Shown: positions 15,030 to 23,445, counted from the first letter of the stretch. The stretch: 26,758 bases of DNA from DATKJS01 sp050015275 (GCA_050015275.1 JBEKBS010000029.1:1-26758), one strand, 5' to 3'. A program made the numbers and translations. Notes: generated by a model not told the origin, from the sequence alone.

Positions 15030-16500
15030 AGCTATTATGCTTCGGGAAAAACTTTTCCAGCTCCTCCGGCTTCTGCTTCGGGGTCAGGAGGCTGACGACG
15101 ACGAGGGCGCCGAGCGACGCGATCAACGCCGGATAGATCAACGGGATCCCCCAGGGGTCGCCGTCCGGGGCCGGGATTCCGGGGATCTTGGACAGCGCGA
15201 AGAAGACGAGGCAGACGACTGTCCCGGAGATGATCGAGGCCAGCCCGCCCGCCTTCGTGACCCGTTTCCAGGCCAGGGCGGCGATGAGCGCCGGAGTGAT
15301 GGCGACGCCGTAGATCGTGTAGGCGAAGAAGCTCATCTCGAGGACGCTCTTGAGCTGGGTCGCGAGGAGGAAAGCCAGGACCCCGACGACGACGACCAGG
15401 ACCTTCTGCAGGGCGACCATCTTCTTCGGGTCGGCGTCCTTCTTCAGGAATCGTTGGTAGATATCCCGCATGAGCGTCGTGGAAGGGGACAGGAGGTAGT
15501 TCATTCCCGTCGAGATGACGACCGCGCAGGCCGCGCCGAGAAGGAGGACACCCACCGGGGCGGGGACGAGCTGCCGGGCCGCCATCAGGACGACTTTGCC
15601 TCCCGCCTTGGGCAGGCTCAGGTCGATCTGGCCCTTGAGCTTGCTGAAGCCGAAGACGGCGATGACGACGACGATCGTCTCGACGAAGATGGTCCCGACC
15701 GTCCACCAGGCGACGGCCTTCTTGGCGTCCCTGGCGGACCTGGCGCTGTAGAACTTCTGGTACATGCTCTGGACGCCCAAGAGGAGGAACATCGTCGACA
15801 GAAAATAGCCGATGGCCTTGAGCCAGGGGTGGGCGCCGAACTGGCTGTTGACGACGGCGAAGTAGCCGGGAGGGAGGGCTGCCTTGGCCGCCGGCAGGCC
15901 GCCCGCGGCCGCGACGACGAACGGCACGGCCAGGAGGCAGGCCAGGACGATGATGATCCCGTTCGGCAGGTCCGTGTAGGCGATGGCGACCATGCCGCCC
16001 AGGGTCGTGAAGAGGATGACGAAGGCGGCGGCGATGAGCGTCCCCGTCGACTCGGAAATTTTGCCGTCCGTGATGACGTTCAGGATGAACCCGCCCGCCA
16101 CGAACTGATAGGAGACGATGGACACGAAGGACAGGATCAGGGCGATGGCCCCGAACAGGCGGGCGGCCGGCCCGTACCGGACCTCGAGGACGTCGCCGAC
16201 CGTGTATTGCCCGAAGGTGTGGATCTTGGCGGCGAGGAAATAGATGAGGATGATCCCCACCCAGGCGCCGGCGGCCAGCCAGAGGGCCGAGAACCCGGCC
16301 TTCGAGGCGAACTCGGCGCCGCTGATGAACGTGCCGGAGCCGATCCAGGTGCAGATCAGGGTGAAGACCATGACCTGCCACTTGAGGCTCCGTCCGGCGA
16401 GCATGAACTGTTCCTGGCTCTTGATGCGCCGGGAACGGATGAAGTTCAGGGCCGTGAGGGCCAGGAGATAGGCCAGGATGATCCAGAGGTAGAACGACAT
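15028..16500 (-). CDS. sodium:solute symporter (SSS/SLC5 family)
   Basis: A 490-residue polytopic transporter with about thirteen hydrophobic segments. SSS features include the early FMLAGRSLKWQVMVFTLICTWIGSGTFISGAEFASKAG region, GQYTVGDVLEVRYGP and YTDLPNGIIIVLACLL, and STGMNYLLSPSTTLMRDIYQRF late in the protein. It imports a solute with Na+; the substrate cannot be read from sequence, and the family covers sugars, proline, pantothenate and others. I prefer the ATG at 16500 over the in-frame ATG at 16512 because the latter is part of the Shine-Dalgarno itself (ATGGAGGG, five bases before ATG 16500). It follows smc by about 65 bases on the same strand and may be co-transcribed. Confidence 0.93.
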   Translation of the reverse strand: MSFYLWIILAYLLALTALNFIRSRRIKSQEQFMLAGRSLKWQVMVFTLICTWIGSGTFISGAEFASKAGFSALWLAAGAWVGIILIYFLAAKIHTFGQYTVGDVLEVRYGPAARLFGAIALILSFVSIVSYQFVAGGFILNVITDGKISESTGTLIAAAFVILFTTLGGMVAIAYTDLPNGIIIVLACLLAVPFVVAAAGGLPAAKAALPPGYFAVVNSQFGAHPWLKAIGYFLSTMFLLLGVQSMYQKFYSARSARDAKKAVAWWTVGTIFVETIVVVIAVFGFSKLKGQIDLSLPKAGGKVVLMAARQLVPAPVGVLLLGAACAVVISTGMNYLLSPSTTLMRDIYQRFLKKDADPKKMVALQKVLVVVVGVLAFLLATQLKSVLEMSFFAYTIYGVAITPALIAALAWKRVTKAGGLASIISGTVVCLVFFALSKIPGIPAPDGDPWGIPLIYPALIASLGALVVVSLLTPKQKPEELEKFFPKHNS

Positions 16501-16566
16501 GATACCCTCCATTCAGCCTCGGTCCGCCATCGGGCGTCGTCCGCGGCTCGTCCGGCGGCGCCCGCT

Positions 16567-19500
16567 TTACGGCTGTTGATTCTCTGCCTCGCCGCCGCCC
16601 TTCTTTTCGAGCTTCACGGACAGCAGTTTGGTCATATTGGGCTCCGACATCGTCGTCCCGTAGATGTAGTCCGCCACTTCCATCGTCTTGTAGTTGTGGG
16701 TGATGAGGATGAACTGCGTCTGGTGCTTGATGATCTTCAGGAGGTCGAGGAATCGGGTCAGGTTGACGTCGTCCAGGGCCGCGTCCACTTCGTCCAGGAA
16801 GCAGAACGGGGACGGCCGGTAGCGGAAGAGGGCGAAGAGGAAGGCCAGGCTCGTCAGCGATTTCTCGCCGCCCGAGAGGAGGCTCAGGTTCTGGACCCTT
16901 TTTCCCGGCGGCTGGGCCACGATCTCGACCCCGCTCTCAAGCGGGTTCTCCGGTTCGAGGAGCTTGACCTCGGCGTTCCCGCCCTTGAAGAGGGCCGTGA
17001 AGATCTCCTGGAAGTTCTTGTTGACCTCTTCGAGGGCCTTGAGGAACTGGACCTTGCTCTCCTCGTCGATCTTGAGGATGGCCTCTTCCGTGGCGCGGAT
17101 CGAGTCCCGGAGGTCCTGGCGCTGCTGGACGAGGAATTCATAGCGCTTCTTCTGCTCGAGGTACTCCTCCTCGGCCATCAGGTTGACGGCCTTGTAGCGG
17201 ATGAGGCTCTCTCTCGCGTCATCGAGCTCTTTCTCGACCTCGTCGTCGGCCATCACGGCGACCGGACGCCATTTTCTCGCGGTCCGGCGGGGCCCTGCGG
17301 CTTCCGGCTGGACCTCGGACTTCCCGCCCTTCTCCGCGGACTCGACCGGGAGTTCTTCGGCCTCCTCGTCCCCGGCCTCGCCGAGCTCCTCGCTCTCCGC
17401 GTCCTCCGCCGCGGCAGGAGCGGCCGGGGTCTGCTTCCCGGCCTCGGCTTCCGCCCTGAGCTCGGCCAGGGTCTTCTTGAGCTCTTGCCAACACATCTCG
17501 TCGAGGTTGACGAGGTCGCGCTCGACCTCGGCCTTGCGGATCTCGTGCTTGACGCGCTCGTCCTTGGCCGCCTCCTCATCCTCCCGGGTTTTCCGGACCA
17601 CTGCCTCCAGCTCGTCGAGTTCCCTCCGGACGTTTTGGAGCCCGGCCTCGGCCTCCGACAGGGCGCTTTCGGCCCCGGACTGTTCCGCGGCGAGCGCCTT
17701 GGCCTTCTCCCGGAGCGCCTGAATATCCTCTTTGAGCCGGGCCTTGTCGTCGTCGCTGCGCCGGGCGTCCTCCTCGAGGAGAGTGATCTTGGCCCCGGCC
17801 GCCTCCTTGCGCTTTTTTATTCCCTGGATCTGGCCAGCAAGGCCGCTCATCTTCTCCTGGAGAAGGTCGAGGCCGGCCTTGGTCTCGAAGGAGCGCCGCT
17901 CGGTCGCCGAGACCTTTTCCAGGCTCCCGGCCAGGGCCCGCTCTTTTTCATCGATCCTCTCCCTGAGGGCCCGGGCTTCCGCCTCCCGGGTGAGGACCTT
18001 TTCGCCGAGCTCGCCGAAAGCCCGGCCGAGCTTCTCTTTTTCGGCGTGCAGGAGCTCGAGCTCCCTGCCCAGGACGTCCCGGGACGCCCGGATCCTTTCG
18101 CCTTCGGTCCGGCTGAACTTGTGCTCTTTTTGCCGGTCCTCAAGGGCCCTCTCGGCGCGGCCGTGGAGCTCCCTCTCGTTCTCGAGGTCCCGTTCGAGAC
18201 CGGCCTTTTCTCCGGCCGTCGCCTCGAGCTTGGAGAGGAGAGGGGCCATCCCGGCTTCGGCCCGGGCGACCTCTTCCTCGAGTTTCCTGATCTCCGAGAC
18301 CAGAGCGATCATCCCTCCGGATCTGTCCCCGAGCTTGAGGAGCCCGGAGGAGAGGAGGAGGTCGCCCGAGGGGGTCAGGTAATTGAGTTCCGGGTGGTCG
18401 AGCCAGATCCGGACGGCGTCCCCGATCGCCCGGACGATGACGGCGTCCTCGAGCCGGGACAGGCTCTCCTTGATCCGGTCCTGCGCCTCGAGCCGGCTCT
18501 TGAGGAGCCCGATGACTTCCGGCCGGCCCATGACGTCCCTGCTGACCGCGGGCTTGCCCTTGGCCGGGATGAGGAGGTATGTCCCCCTGAGACCTTCGGG
18601 AGCTCCCTTCAGGAATTCTTCGGCCGGGACGACCCGCGACCCGGCTTCCTCTCTCCAGAAGGCGTCGAAAAGCGGCGCGTCCTCGGGGCTCGTCCGGATG
18701 AGGTCGGCCAGGATGCCCAGGGCCCCGGGGATCTCGTCCGTCCTGACCTCGCCGCGCTCCTTCTCCTCGATTTTCCTGAGGGCCTGGAGATGGTAGGCGG
18801 TTTCGTCCCGCTTGACCTTCCACGCGTCGAGCTCAGCCTGGATCCCGGCGAACGATGTCCGGACCGCGTCCAGGGCCGCCCCGAGGCTCTCCCTCCTCTG
18901 CGCCGCGGAGTCCTTGAGGGCGACGTGGCCGGAGATCTCTTTCTCGAGGTCGACCGTCCTGGATACGTTTTCATCGAGCTCGCGGGAGTGCTCGCCGAGC
19001 TGGGCAGCCAGCTTCTCCTCCTGGCGGACCAGGAGCTCCAGCTCTTTTTCGGTCCTGACGCTCTCGTTTCTCGTCTCGGTCGTGTCCTCGAGGGCCCGGA
19101 GGTAAGCTTCGCGGAGGGCTTCGATCTCCTTTTCCGCCAGGGCCTTTTCGCCGCGCGCCTGTTCGAGGAGCTCCGCCGACCGGCCGGCCTCGACCCGGCT
19201 CGTCTCGAGTTCTCCCGCGAGAGAATCCAGCCGGCCCTGTGTTTCCTCGATCTCCTGAGTAAGGCGCAGGACGTCTTCCAGGAGCTCGTTCCGGTCTGAT
19301 TCCGACCGTTTCTTTTTTTCCTCGAAGAATTCGACCCGCTTGGATTCGCGCTCGATATCGCCCTCGGCCCGGGCGATATGGGACTTCAATCCGTAGACGC
19401 GCTCCTGGTTCTCCTTGAGCGACTTTTCGAGCTCCCAGAGCTCTTGGCGCTTCACGGCGATGTCTCTCTCTTCTCTCCGGATCCGGGCCATGATGGCCTG

Positions 19501-20250
19501 TTCCCTGGAAAGGGAGTCGGAGTAGAGGCCGGCCGCCTCCTTCTGGGCCCGCTCGAGATGGGCAAATTTCCTCTGATAATGGTGGGACGTGAGCTCCCGG
19601 ATGCGCTCGCGGAGCCGCCGGTAGCGGTTGGCGGCCTGGGCCTGGCGCTGGAGGGAGTTCTTGGCTTTTTCGACCTCGAGGATGATGTCCTCGAGCCTGA
19701 TGAGGTTCTGCCCGGTCGATTCGAGCTTGCTCTGGGCCTGCTTTTTCTTGTCCTTGTAGTAGGCCGTCCCGGCCGCCTCTTCGATGAGGGCCCGCTTCTC
19801 GGTCGGCTTGGAGGTGACGAAGCTGCCGATGGCCCCCTGCTCGATGACGAAGTATTCCTTCTCGCCGATGGCATGCTTCCAGAGCTCGTCTGTGATGTCC
19901 TTGAGACGGACGGTCTTGCCGTTCATCCGGTATTCGCTTTCGCCGGACCGGAAGACGCGGTGGGAGACGGCGAGTTCCTCCTCTTCGCTTCCCAGGGTCA
20001 GGATGGCGTCGGCCATGCTGAGCGGCGGCTTCTTGGCGTTCCCGTTGAAGATGACGTCCTCGGTCCGGTCGCCCCGGACCGTCTTTTGGCGGAGGCCGCC
20101 CAGGACCCAGAGCATGGCGTCGACGAGGTTGCTCTTGCCGGTGCCGTTGGGGCCGACGATGGCCGTGATGCCGGGGTGGAAAACGATCTTGGTCCTCTCG
20201 GCGAAGGATTTGAATCCTTGCAGCTCGAGCTTCTTGATGATCATGCTCAT
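16567..20250 (-). CDS. smc: chromosome segregation ATPase SMC, with an acidic insert
   Basis: A 1227-residue SMC, the ATPase that organises and helps segregate the chromosome. The N-terminal head has Walker A GPNGTGKS at 33-40. Long coiled coils flank a hinge at about 505-650 (IPGALGILADLIRTSPEDAP onward). The C-terminal head has the ABC signature LSGGEKS at 1125-1131 and Walker B FLDE at 1151-1154. Between about 934 and 1000, just before the conserved LIRYKAVNLMAEEEY segment, an Ala/Glu/Pro-rich acidic stretch interrupts the coil. Two ATGs (20250 and 20244) are possible; neither has a Shine-Dalgarno. ScpA/ScpB are not in the window. Confidence 0.96.
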   Translation of the reverse strand: MSMIIKKLELQGFKSFAERTKIVFHPGITAIVGPNGTGKSNLVDAMLWVLGGLRQKTVRGDRTEDVIFNGNAKKPPLSMADAILTLGSEEEELAVSHRVFRSGESEYRMNGKTVRLKDITDELWKHAIGEKEYFVIEQGAIGSFVTSKPTEKRALIEEAAGTAYYKDKKKQAQSKLESTGQNLIRLEDIILEVEKAKNSLQRQAQAANRYRRLRERIRELTSHHYQRKFAHLERAQKEAAGLYSDSLSREQAIMARIRREERDIAVKRQELWELEKSLKENQERVYGLKSHIARAEGDIERESKRVEFFEEKKKRSESDRNELLEDVLRLTQEIEETQGRLDSLAGELETSRVEAGRSAELLEQARGEKALAEKEIEALREAYLRALEDTTETRNESVRTEKELELLVRQEEKLAAQLGEHSRELDENVSRTVDLEKEISGHVALKDSAAQRRESLGAALDAVRTSFAGIQAELDAWKVKRDETAYHLQALRKIEEKERGEVRTDEIPGALGILADLIRTSPEDAPLFDAFWREEAGSRVVPAEEFLKGAPEGLRGTYLLIPAKGKPAVSRDVMGRPEVIGLLKSRLEAQDRIKESLSRLEDAVIVRAIGDAVRIWLDHPELNYLTPSGDLLLSSGLLKLGDRSGGMIALVSEIRKLEEEVARAEAGMAPLLSKLEATAGEKAGLERDLENERELHGRAERALEDRQKEHKFSRTEGERIRASRDVLGRELELLHAEKEKLGRAFGELGEKVLTREAEARALRERIDEKERALAGSLEKVSATERRSFETKAGLDLLQEKMSGLAGQIQGIKKRKEAAGAKITLLEEDARRSDDDKARLKEDIQALREKAKALAAEQSGAESALSEAEAGLQNVRRELDELEAVVRKTREDEEAAKDERVKHEIRKAEVERDLVNLDEMCWQELKKTLAELRAEAEAGKQTPAAPAAAEDAESEELGEAGDEEAEELPVESAEKGGKSEVQPEAAGPRRTARKWRPVAVMADDEVEKELDDARESLIRYKAVNLMAEEEYLEQKKRYEFLVQQRQDLRDSIRATEEAILKIDEESKVQFLKALEEVNKNFQEIFTALFKGGNAEVKLLEPENPLESGVEIVAQPPGKRVQNLSLLSGGEKSLTSLAFLFALFRYRPSPFCFLDEVDAALDDVNLTRFLDLLKIIKHQTQFILITHNYKTMEVADYIYGTTMSEPNMTKLLSVKLEKKGGGEAENQQP

Positions 20251-20314
20251 GGTTCTTGGTACTCGCGGCCCATGCGGAATAGCGGCTTCAACCGTGCGGC
20301 TGAAACAGAGTGCT

Positions 20315-20342
20315 ATTGTATTCGATTCGACCCCGTTTGCAA
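20315..20342 (-). promoter_or_regulatory. putative promoter of smc
   Basis: On the minus strand TTGCAA (20337-20342) and TACAAT (20315-20320; 5 of 6) are 16 bases apart, leaving a leader of about 58 bases before the ATG at 20250. Confidence 0.5.
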
Positions 20343-20387
20343 AGAGGATTTTGGCCTCGTCCCCTTATCGTTTCTTTCTGAGGTTGC

Positions 20388-20475
20388 GGACTCGGGGGGA
20401 GTCCCTCCAGCAGGGAGCGGATTCTGAGGAGCGACCAGCAGAAGCGTGGCGGAGCGGCTCGGAGCCGCACTTCTG
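20388..20475. other. hairpin cluster in the smc-tonB gap
   Basis: The gap 20251-20743 has no gene. GGACTC/GAGTCC (20388-20404, five-G loop) overlaps and competes with TCCCT/AGGGA (20402-20416). A larger nested hairpin has outer arms CAGAAG (20439-20444) and CTTCTG (20470-20475) and inner arms GCGGC/GCCGC (20454-20468). The function is unknown; these lie upstream of the smc promoter, so they would not be in its leader. Confidence 0.4.
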
Positions 20476-20556
20476 GTAAATATCTGAAACGAGTCTCTGT
20501 ATATTGTTCCAGGGACTGTGCCTCTTTTCCATCCGTGCCCGCGTCGCGCTCAATGT

Positions 20557-20587
20557 TTTCTCCGGGACATCCCCCCTGCGTCCGCTA
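20557..20587. repeat. dispersed 31-bp repeat, copy 2
   Basis: Exact reverse complement of 5894-5924, about 14.6 kb away. Forty bases upstream (20511-20523) is AGGGACTGTGCCT, shared with the element at the symporter stop codon, so this gap carries at least two kinds of repeat. Confidence 0.9.
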
Positions 20588-20743
20588 ATTTATTTTTAAA
20601 CACTTCGGGAAGGCTGAAGCGCTTTATCACGTTCCCGCCACCCCCTCTACCCCCCCCTTAGTTCTGGCAGGAATATTCGTCGGGGCGGTTTGTATAAAGG
20701 GTGGAAGCGGAAGCTTTCGGAACCCGGTCGAAAGGAGGCGATT

Positions 20744-21472
20744 ATGTTCGAGAATGTGCTGTTCGTCCCGGAAAGACACGCCGGCATGAGGGCGGCGGTC
20801 CTGCCGTTCTCGGTCCTGGCGCACGGGCTCCTTGCGCTCCTGCTCGTGGCCATCCCGCTCGTCCGGAGCGGAGACCTGCCCCGGGTCGGGCTCACGGGCG
20901 TCTTCCTGGCGCCCGCTCCACCCTCCCCGCCGCCGCCGCCCCCCCGGGCGAAAGGCCGGCCCGCGGCCGCGAGGACACGGATCAGGCCGGTCCCGGCGGT
21001 CGGGACGGGAGCCGCGGCGCTCCTTGTGGCGCCCGTGACCATCCCGAGTGCGATTGCGGAAGAACCACTCGACTGGGGAGGGCCGGAGGATGGCGTCGAG
21101 GGCGGCGTCGATTATGGAGCGGCGGGCGGATATCCCCGGAATCTCCTCGACGATGCTTTCCTTCAGATCATCGGCGACGAAACGTCGCCGATCCGGCCGG
21201 CGGGGGAGGTGCGGATGCCGCGGCTCCTCAAGCGGGTGGACCCCGTCTATCCCGAGATCGCCCGGGAGGCCCGGGTCCAGGGAACGGTTATCCTGGAAGC
21301 GACAACGGACCTCTACGGGCGGGTCGTGGGGGTTAAGGTCCTGCGGTCCATCCCCCTTCTCGACGAGGCCGCTGTCGAAGCCGTGCGTCAATGGATCTAC
21401 GAGCCAATGGTCGTCAACGGACGGCCGCGCGGCGTCGTCTTCACCGTCACCCTGCGCTTCGAGCTGAAGTAG
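20744..21472 (+). CDS. TonB-family energy transducer
   Basis: A 242-residue TonB-like protein. AAAGGAGG ends five bases before ATG 20744, so the in-frame TTG further upstream (20690) is rejected. The N-terminus is cytoplasmic, the single membrane anchor is about residues 19-40 (VLPFSVLAHGLLALLLVAIPLV), a short proline run PSPPPPPP follows, and a TonB C-terminal domain covers about 155-242 (VDPVYPEIAREARVQGTVILEATTDLYGRVVGVKVLRSIPLLDEAAVEAVRQWIYEP pattern, given here as its landmarks YPEIAR, GTVILEA and AVRQW). It would couple inner-membrane proton-motive force to outer-membrane receptors, but no ExbB/ExbD or receptor is nearby. Its residues 2-57 are paralogous to the membrane region of the partial gene at 26246. 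Confidence 0.88.
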   Translation: MFENVLFVPERHAGMRAAVLPFSVLAHGLLALLLVAIPLVRSGDLPRVGLTGVFLAPAPPSPPPPPPRAKGRPAAARTRIRPVPAVGTGAAALLVAPVTIPSAIAEEPLDWGGPEDGVEGGVDYGAAGGYPRNLLDDAFLQIIGDETSPIRPAGEVRMPRLLKRVDPVYPEIAREARVQGTVILEATTDLYGRVVGVKVLRSIPLLDEAAVEAVRQWIYEPMVVNGRPRGVVFTVTLRFELK

Positions 21473-21516
21473 CTGCGGCGAGCGGATCTTTTTCTAAACG
21501 GGCGGTGGATCGCGCC

Positions 21517-21554
21517 TTGACAGGCCGGGCCAAATCGTTTAATTTCTATATACT
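21517..21554 (+). promoter_or_regulatory. promoter region of tRNA-Thr
   Basis: A perfect TTGACA (21517-21522) precedes an AT-rich stretch. The -10 is ambiguous: TTTAAT with a 15-base spacer, TAATTT with 17, or the better-matching TATACT (21549-21554), which would then lack a good -35. It sits 45-50 bases after the tonB stop, so the tRNA may also be read from upstream. Confidence 0.5.
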
Positions 21555-21572
21555 TTGACCTCTCCTGTTGAA

Positions 21573-21645
<73 letters not shown>

Positions 21646-21706
21646 CTCGCAATTTTCCCCGATTGGCCCGTCACAAGTTCGGACTGGCCCGTGCTCCTGG
21701 CTTTTG

Positions 21707-21730
21707 TTAGGGGGATAAGCCCCTCCCTAA
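21707..21730. other. small hairpin downstream of tRNA-Thr
   Basis: TTAGG (21707-21711) pairs with CCTAA (21726-21730) around a GGGG/CCCC core. No T-run follows, so it is a poor terminator. The rest of the gap 21646-21832 shows nothing definite apart from two near-identical TGGCCCGT stretches at about 21664 and 21685. Confidence 0.35.
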
Positions 21731-21832
21731 TCCGCGATACCTAGTAAGTCCAATGGCCTTCATTGACGGGTTTCCATAACGATGCTAATATTTTCCCGAT
21801 CACCAGAATAGTGAAATGATCTGAAGGGCAAG

Positions 21833-22645
21833 TTGGGAAAGGAACAACGGGATCAACACGACGTGGCCTATGTTGCCGTAGCTCCCCCGAAAACGCTCGG
21901 TGAAGACCCCTTAAAGAGGGTGGCTTCCCTCATCGGCAAAGAGATCTTTGACACGCGCCTCCTGCTCGCCGGAGAAATTCCCAGGATCATCGCCTCCTAC
22001 CCTAACACCGACACAGCGGACTCGGCAGCTCAGAGCCTGAGGGATACGGGACTTGTGGCCTTCGTCTGCAGGGATTCAGAGCTTCGAAACCGCTCGGCCA
22101 GATTCGTGGCGCACGCGACGAGATTCGGAGAGAGAGAAATTATATTCTGGGACAGGCGTGGCGGGGAGGTCAGAGTTAAAGCCGACGACGCATTCCTGAT
22201 CATAAGGGGAAGGAAGCAGAGCACGACGCAGGAAAAGACCTCAACCACGAAAATGAAACTCAACGTGCCGGCGACGGTGCTGACAGGCGGCATCCCCATT
22301 ATGCGCCGGGTCACTCAAAAAACCACCCAAGAATCGTTCCTAGCTGAGGACTTTGTGAGGATCTTCGACAGGAGCTCCTCTGATCCACGCGTAGAGATGT
22401 TCCAGAACCACGTTGACTACACCTTCCTGGGCCGCGAGGTGACTCCTTCCACTCCGGTGAACTTCAAGATCGTCGTCACAAAACTCCGGGAGTGGTTTCC
22501 GCTGGCAATTTTCGATGAGCGGCTGACCAGACATTTTAAGACCGATGTGCCCGCCGCGGGACCCGGAGAAGCGCTTGAGATTGCCTGCAAATTGATCTAT
22601 TTGTGCCATTTGGCCAGTGAGCGGCGGCCTGGAGGACGGGAATGA
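21833..22645 (+). CDS. hypothetical protein, unrecognised family
   Basis: I do not recognise this 270-residue protein. The likely start is TTG at 21833, with GAAGGG four bases upstream; no in-frame ATG occurs until deep inside the protein. There is no signal peptide or membrane segment. Residues about 40-80 (FDTRLLLAGEIPRIIASYPN, then LRDTGLVAFVCRDSELR) form an alpha/beta-like N-terminal module; about 125-150 is a polar Lys/Thr/Glu-rich stretch (KQSTTQEKTSTTK) that may be a linker; the remainder (about 150-260) is another mixed alpha/beta region ending LEIACKLIYLCHLAS. Its stop overlaps the next gene's ATG by four bases (ATGA), so the two are probably made together. GC content and codon choice look lower and less biased than in the neighbours. 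Confidence 0.7.
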   Translation: MGKEQRDQHDVAYVAVAPPKTLGEDPLKRVASLIGKEIFDTRLLLAGEIPRIIASYPNTDTADSAAQSLRDTGLVAFVCRDSELRNRSARFVAHATRFGEREIIFWDRRGGEVRVKADDAFLIIRGRKQSTTQEKTSTTKMKLNVPATVLTGGIPIMRRVTQKTTQESFLAEDFVRIFDRSSSDPRVEMFQNHVDYTFLGREVTPSTPVNFKIVVTKLREWFPLAIFDERLTRHFKTDVPAAGPGEALEIACKLIYLCHLASERRPGGRE

Positions 22646-23223
22646 AGATCACAACCGTTATTGGCAGTCCGAGACCGCAAGGGCATGGCGCGACGATCGT
22701 AAGAACGCTTCTGGATCTCCTGGGAGAGCACGGCGCATGCGCCAAGACCTACGAGCTCAATCGGCTCTCGTACCGTGGATGTCAAGCGTGTCTGTCATGC
22801 AAGACCACATCAGATGTCTGCGTTGCCCAGGACGACCTGAGCGCGGTCCTGAAAGACATCCGGCTTTCCGATCTGGTCATCATTTCGGCGCCCGTCTACA
22901 TGGGCGAAATCAGCGCCCAGGCCAAAGGGCTCTTGGATCGATTCTACTCGTACCTTGCGCCCGATTTTCGAACCAATCCGGGGGCGACACGGCTCCCCGC
23001 GGGAAAGAAGCTCGTCTTCATTCTGACGCAGGGGAACCCCGATGAACAGTCGTTCGGCAGTGTCCTTTCCCGACAGCTGCGAATGTTTGGCATGTGCGGA
23101 TTCACGGAGGTGTATCCCATCCATGCCTGTGGGACAGGGCGGGGAAACGACGTCCGCATCCATGAGAAGACGATGACGCGGGTCGCTGAGACTGCGAAGG
23201 CGATCCTCGCGAATCTATCATAG
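22642..23223 (+). CDS. flavodoxin-fold NAD(P)H-dependent FMN reductase / iron-sulfur flavoprotein (Isf)-like
   Basis: A 193-residue flavodoxin-like protein of the FMN_red/Isf group. The phosphate-binding start GSPRPQGHGATIVRTLLDLL follows strand MKITTVI. The compact motif C47-x2-C50-x2-C53-x6-C60 (GCQACLSC, then DVC) matches in position and spacing the 4Fe-4S ligand motif of archaeal/bacterial Isf (Cx2Cx2Cx4-7C). The conserved SDLVIISAPVYMGEISAQAKGLLDR block forms the rest of the flavin site. Family members pass electrons in oxidative-stress or two-electron/one-electron switching roles; the partner here is unknown. It overlaps the preceding unknown gene, which is the best candidate partner. 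Confidence 0.85.
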   Translation: MKITTVIGSPRPQGHGATIVRTLLDLLGEHGACAKTYELNRLSYRGCQACLSCKTTSDVCVAQDDLSAVLKDIRLSDLVIISAPVYMGEISAQAKGLLDRFYSYLAPDFRTNPGATRLPAGKKLVFILTQGNPDEQSFGSVLSRQLRMFGMCGFTEVYPIHACGTGRGNDVRIHEKTMTRVAETAKAILANLS

Positions 23224-23391
23224 AAACGGGTAGGGACTTCCTCAGCCAACGCGATTATATTTTTACGGCCGTGACGGTTTTCGTCCTGGCCATCCTACCG
23301 TTCAGCATGTTCTGTCTGGGCCTGTACTGTGGCCCGGGCTCCGCCGTCGGAAGCCAACCTCGGGACCGGGCGGAAAAGGGCGGAGCGGGAA

Positions 23392-23420
23392 TTGTCAAAT
23401 ACGGATGAATCCGATATCAT
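23392..23420 (+). promoter_or_regulatory. sigma70-type promoter of resB-ccsA
   Basis: TTGTCA (23392-23397; 5 of 6), 17-base spacer, TATCAT (23415-23420; 5 of 6), the best sigma70-like promoter in the window. The rest of the gap 23224-23391 shows no gene I can support. Confidence 0.65.
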
Positions 23421-23427
23421 TGATTCC

Positions 23428-23445
23428 GCTCGGGCCGGGCCGAGC
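23428..23445 (+). promoter_or_regulatory. hairpin at the 5' end of the resB leader
   Basis: GCTCGG (23428-23433) and CCGAGC (23440-23445) pair perfectly around a six-base loop, starting right at the expected transcription start. It may stabilise the transcript 5' end; no known riboswitch class is recognised. Confidence 0.4.

Noticed and set aside
15010..19299. 1429-codon open frame antisense to the symporter and smc
   Set aside because: Same effect; it spans the gap between two real genes and has no recognisable domain.
20690..20743. TTG-started N-terminal extension of the tonB gene
   Set aside because: AAAGGAGG is five bases before the ATG at 20744, and the extension lacks family similarity.
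23271..23408. 45-residue GTG-started frame with a hydrophobic start, before resB
   Set aside because: No Shine-Dalgarno, and its end overlaps the resB promoter boxes.
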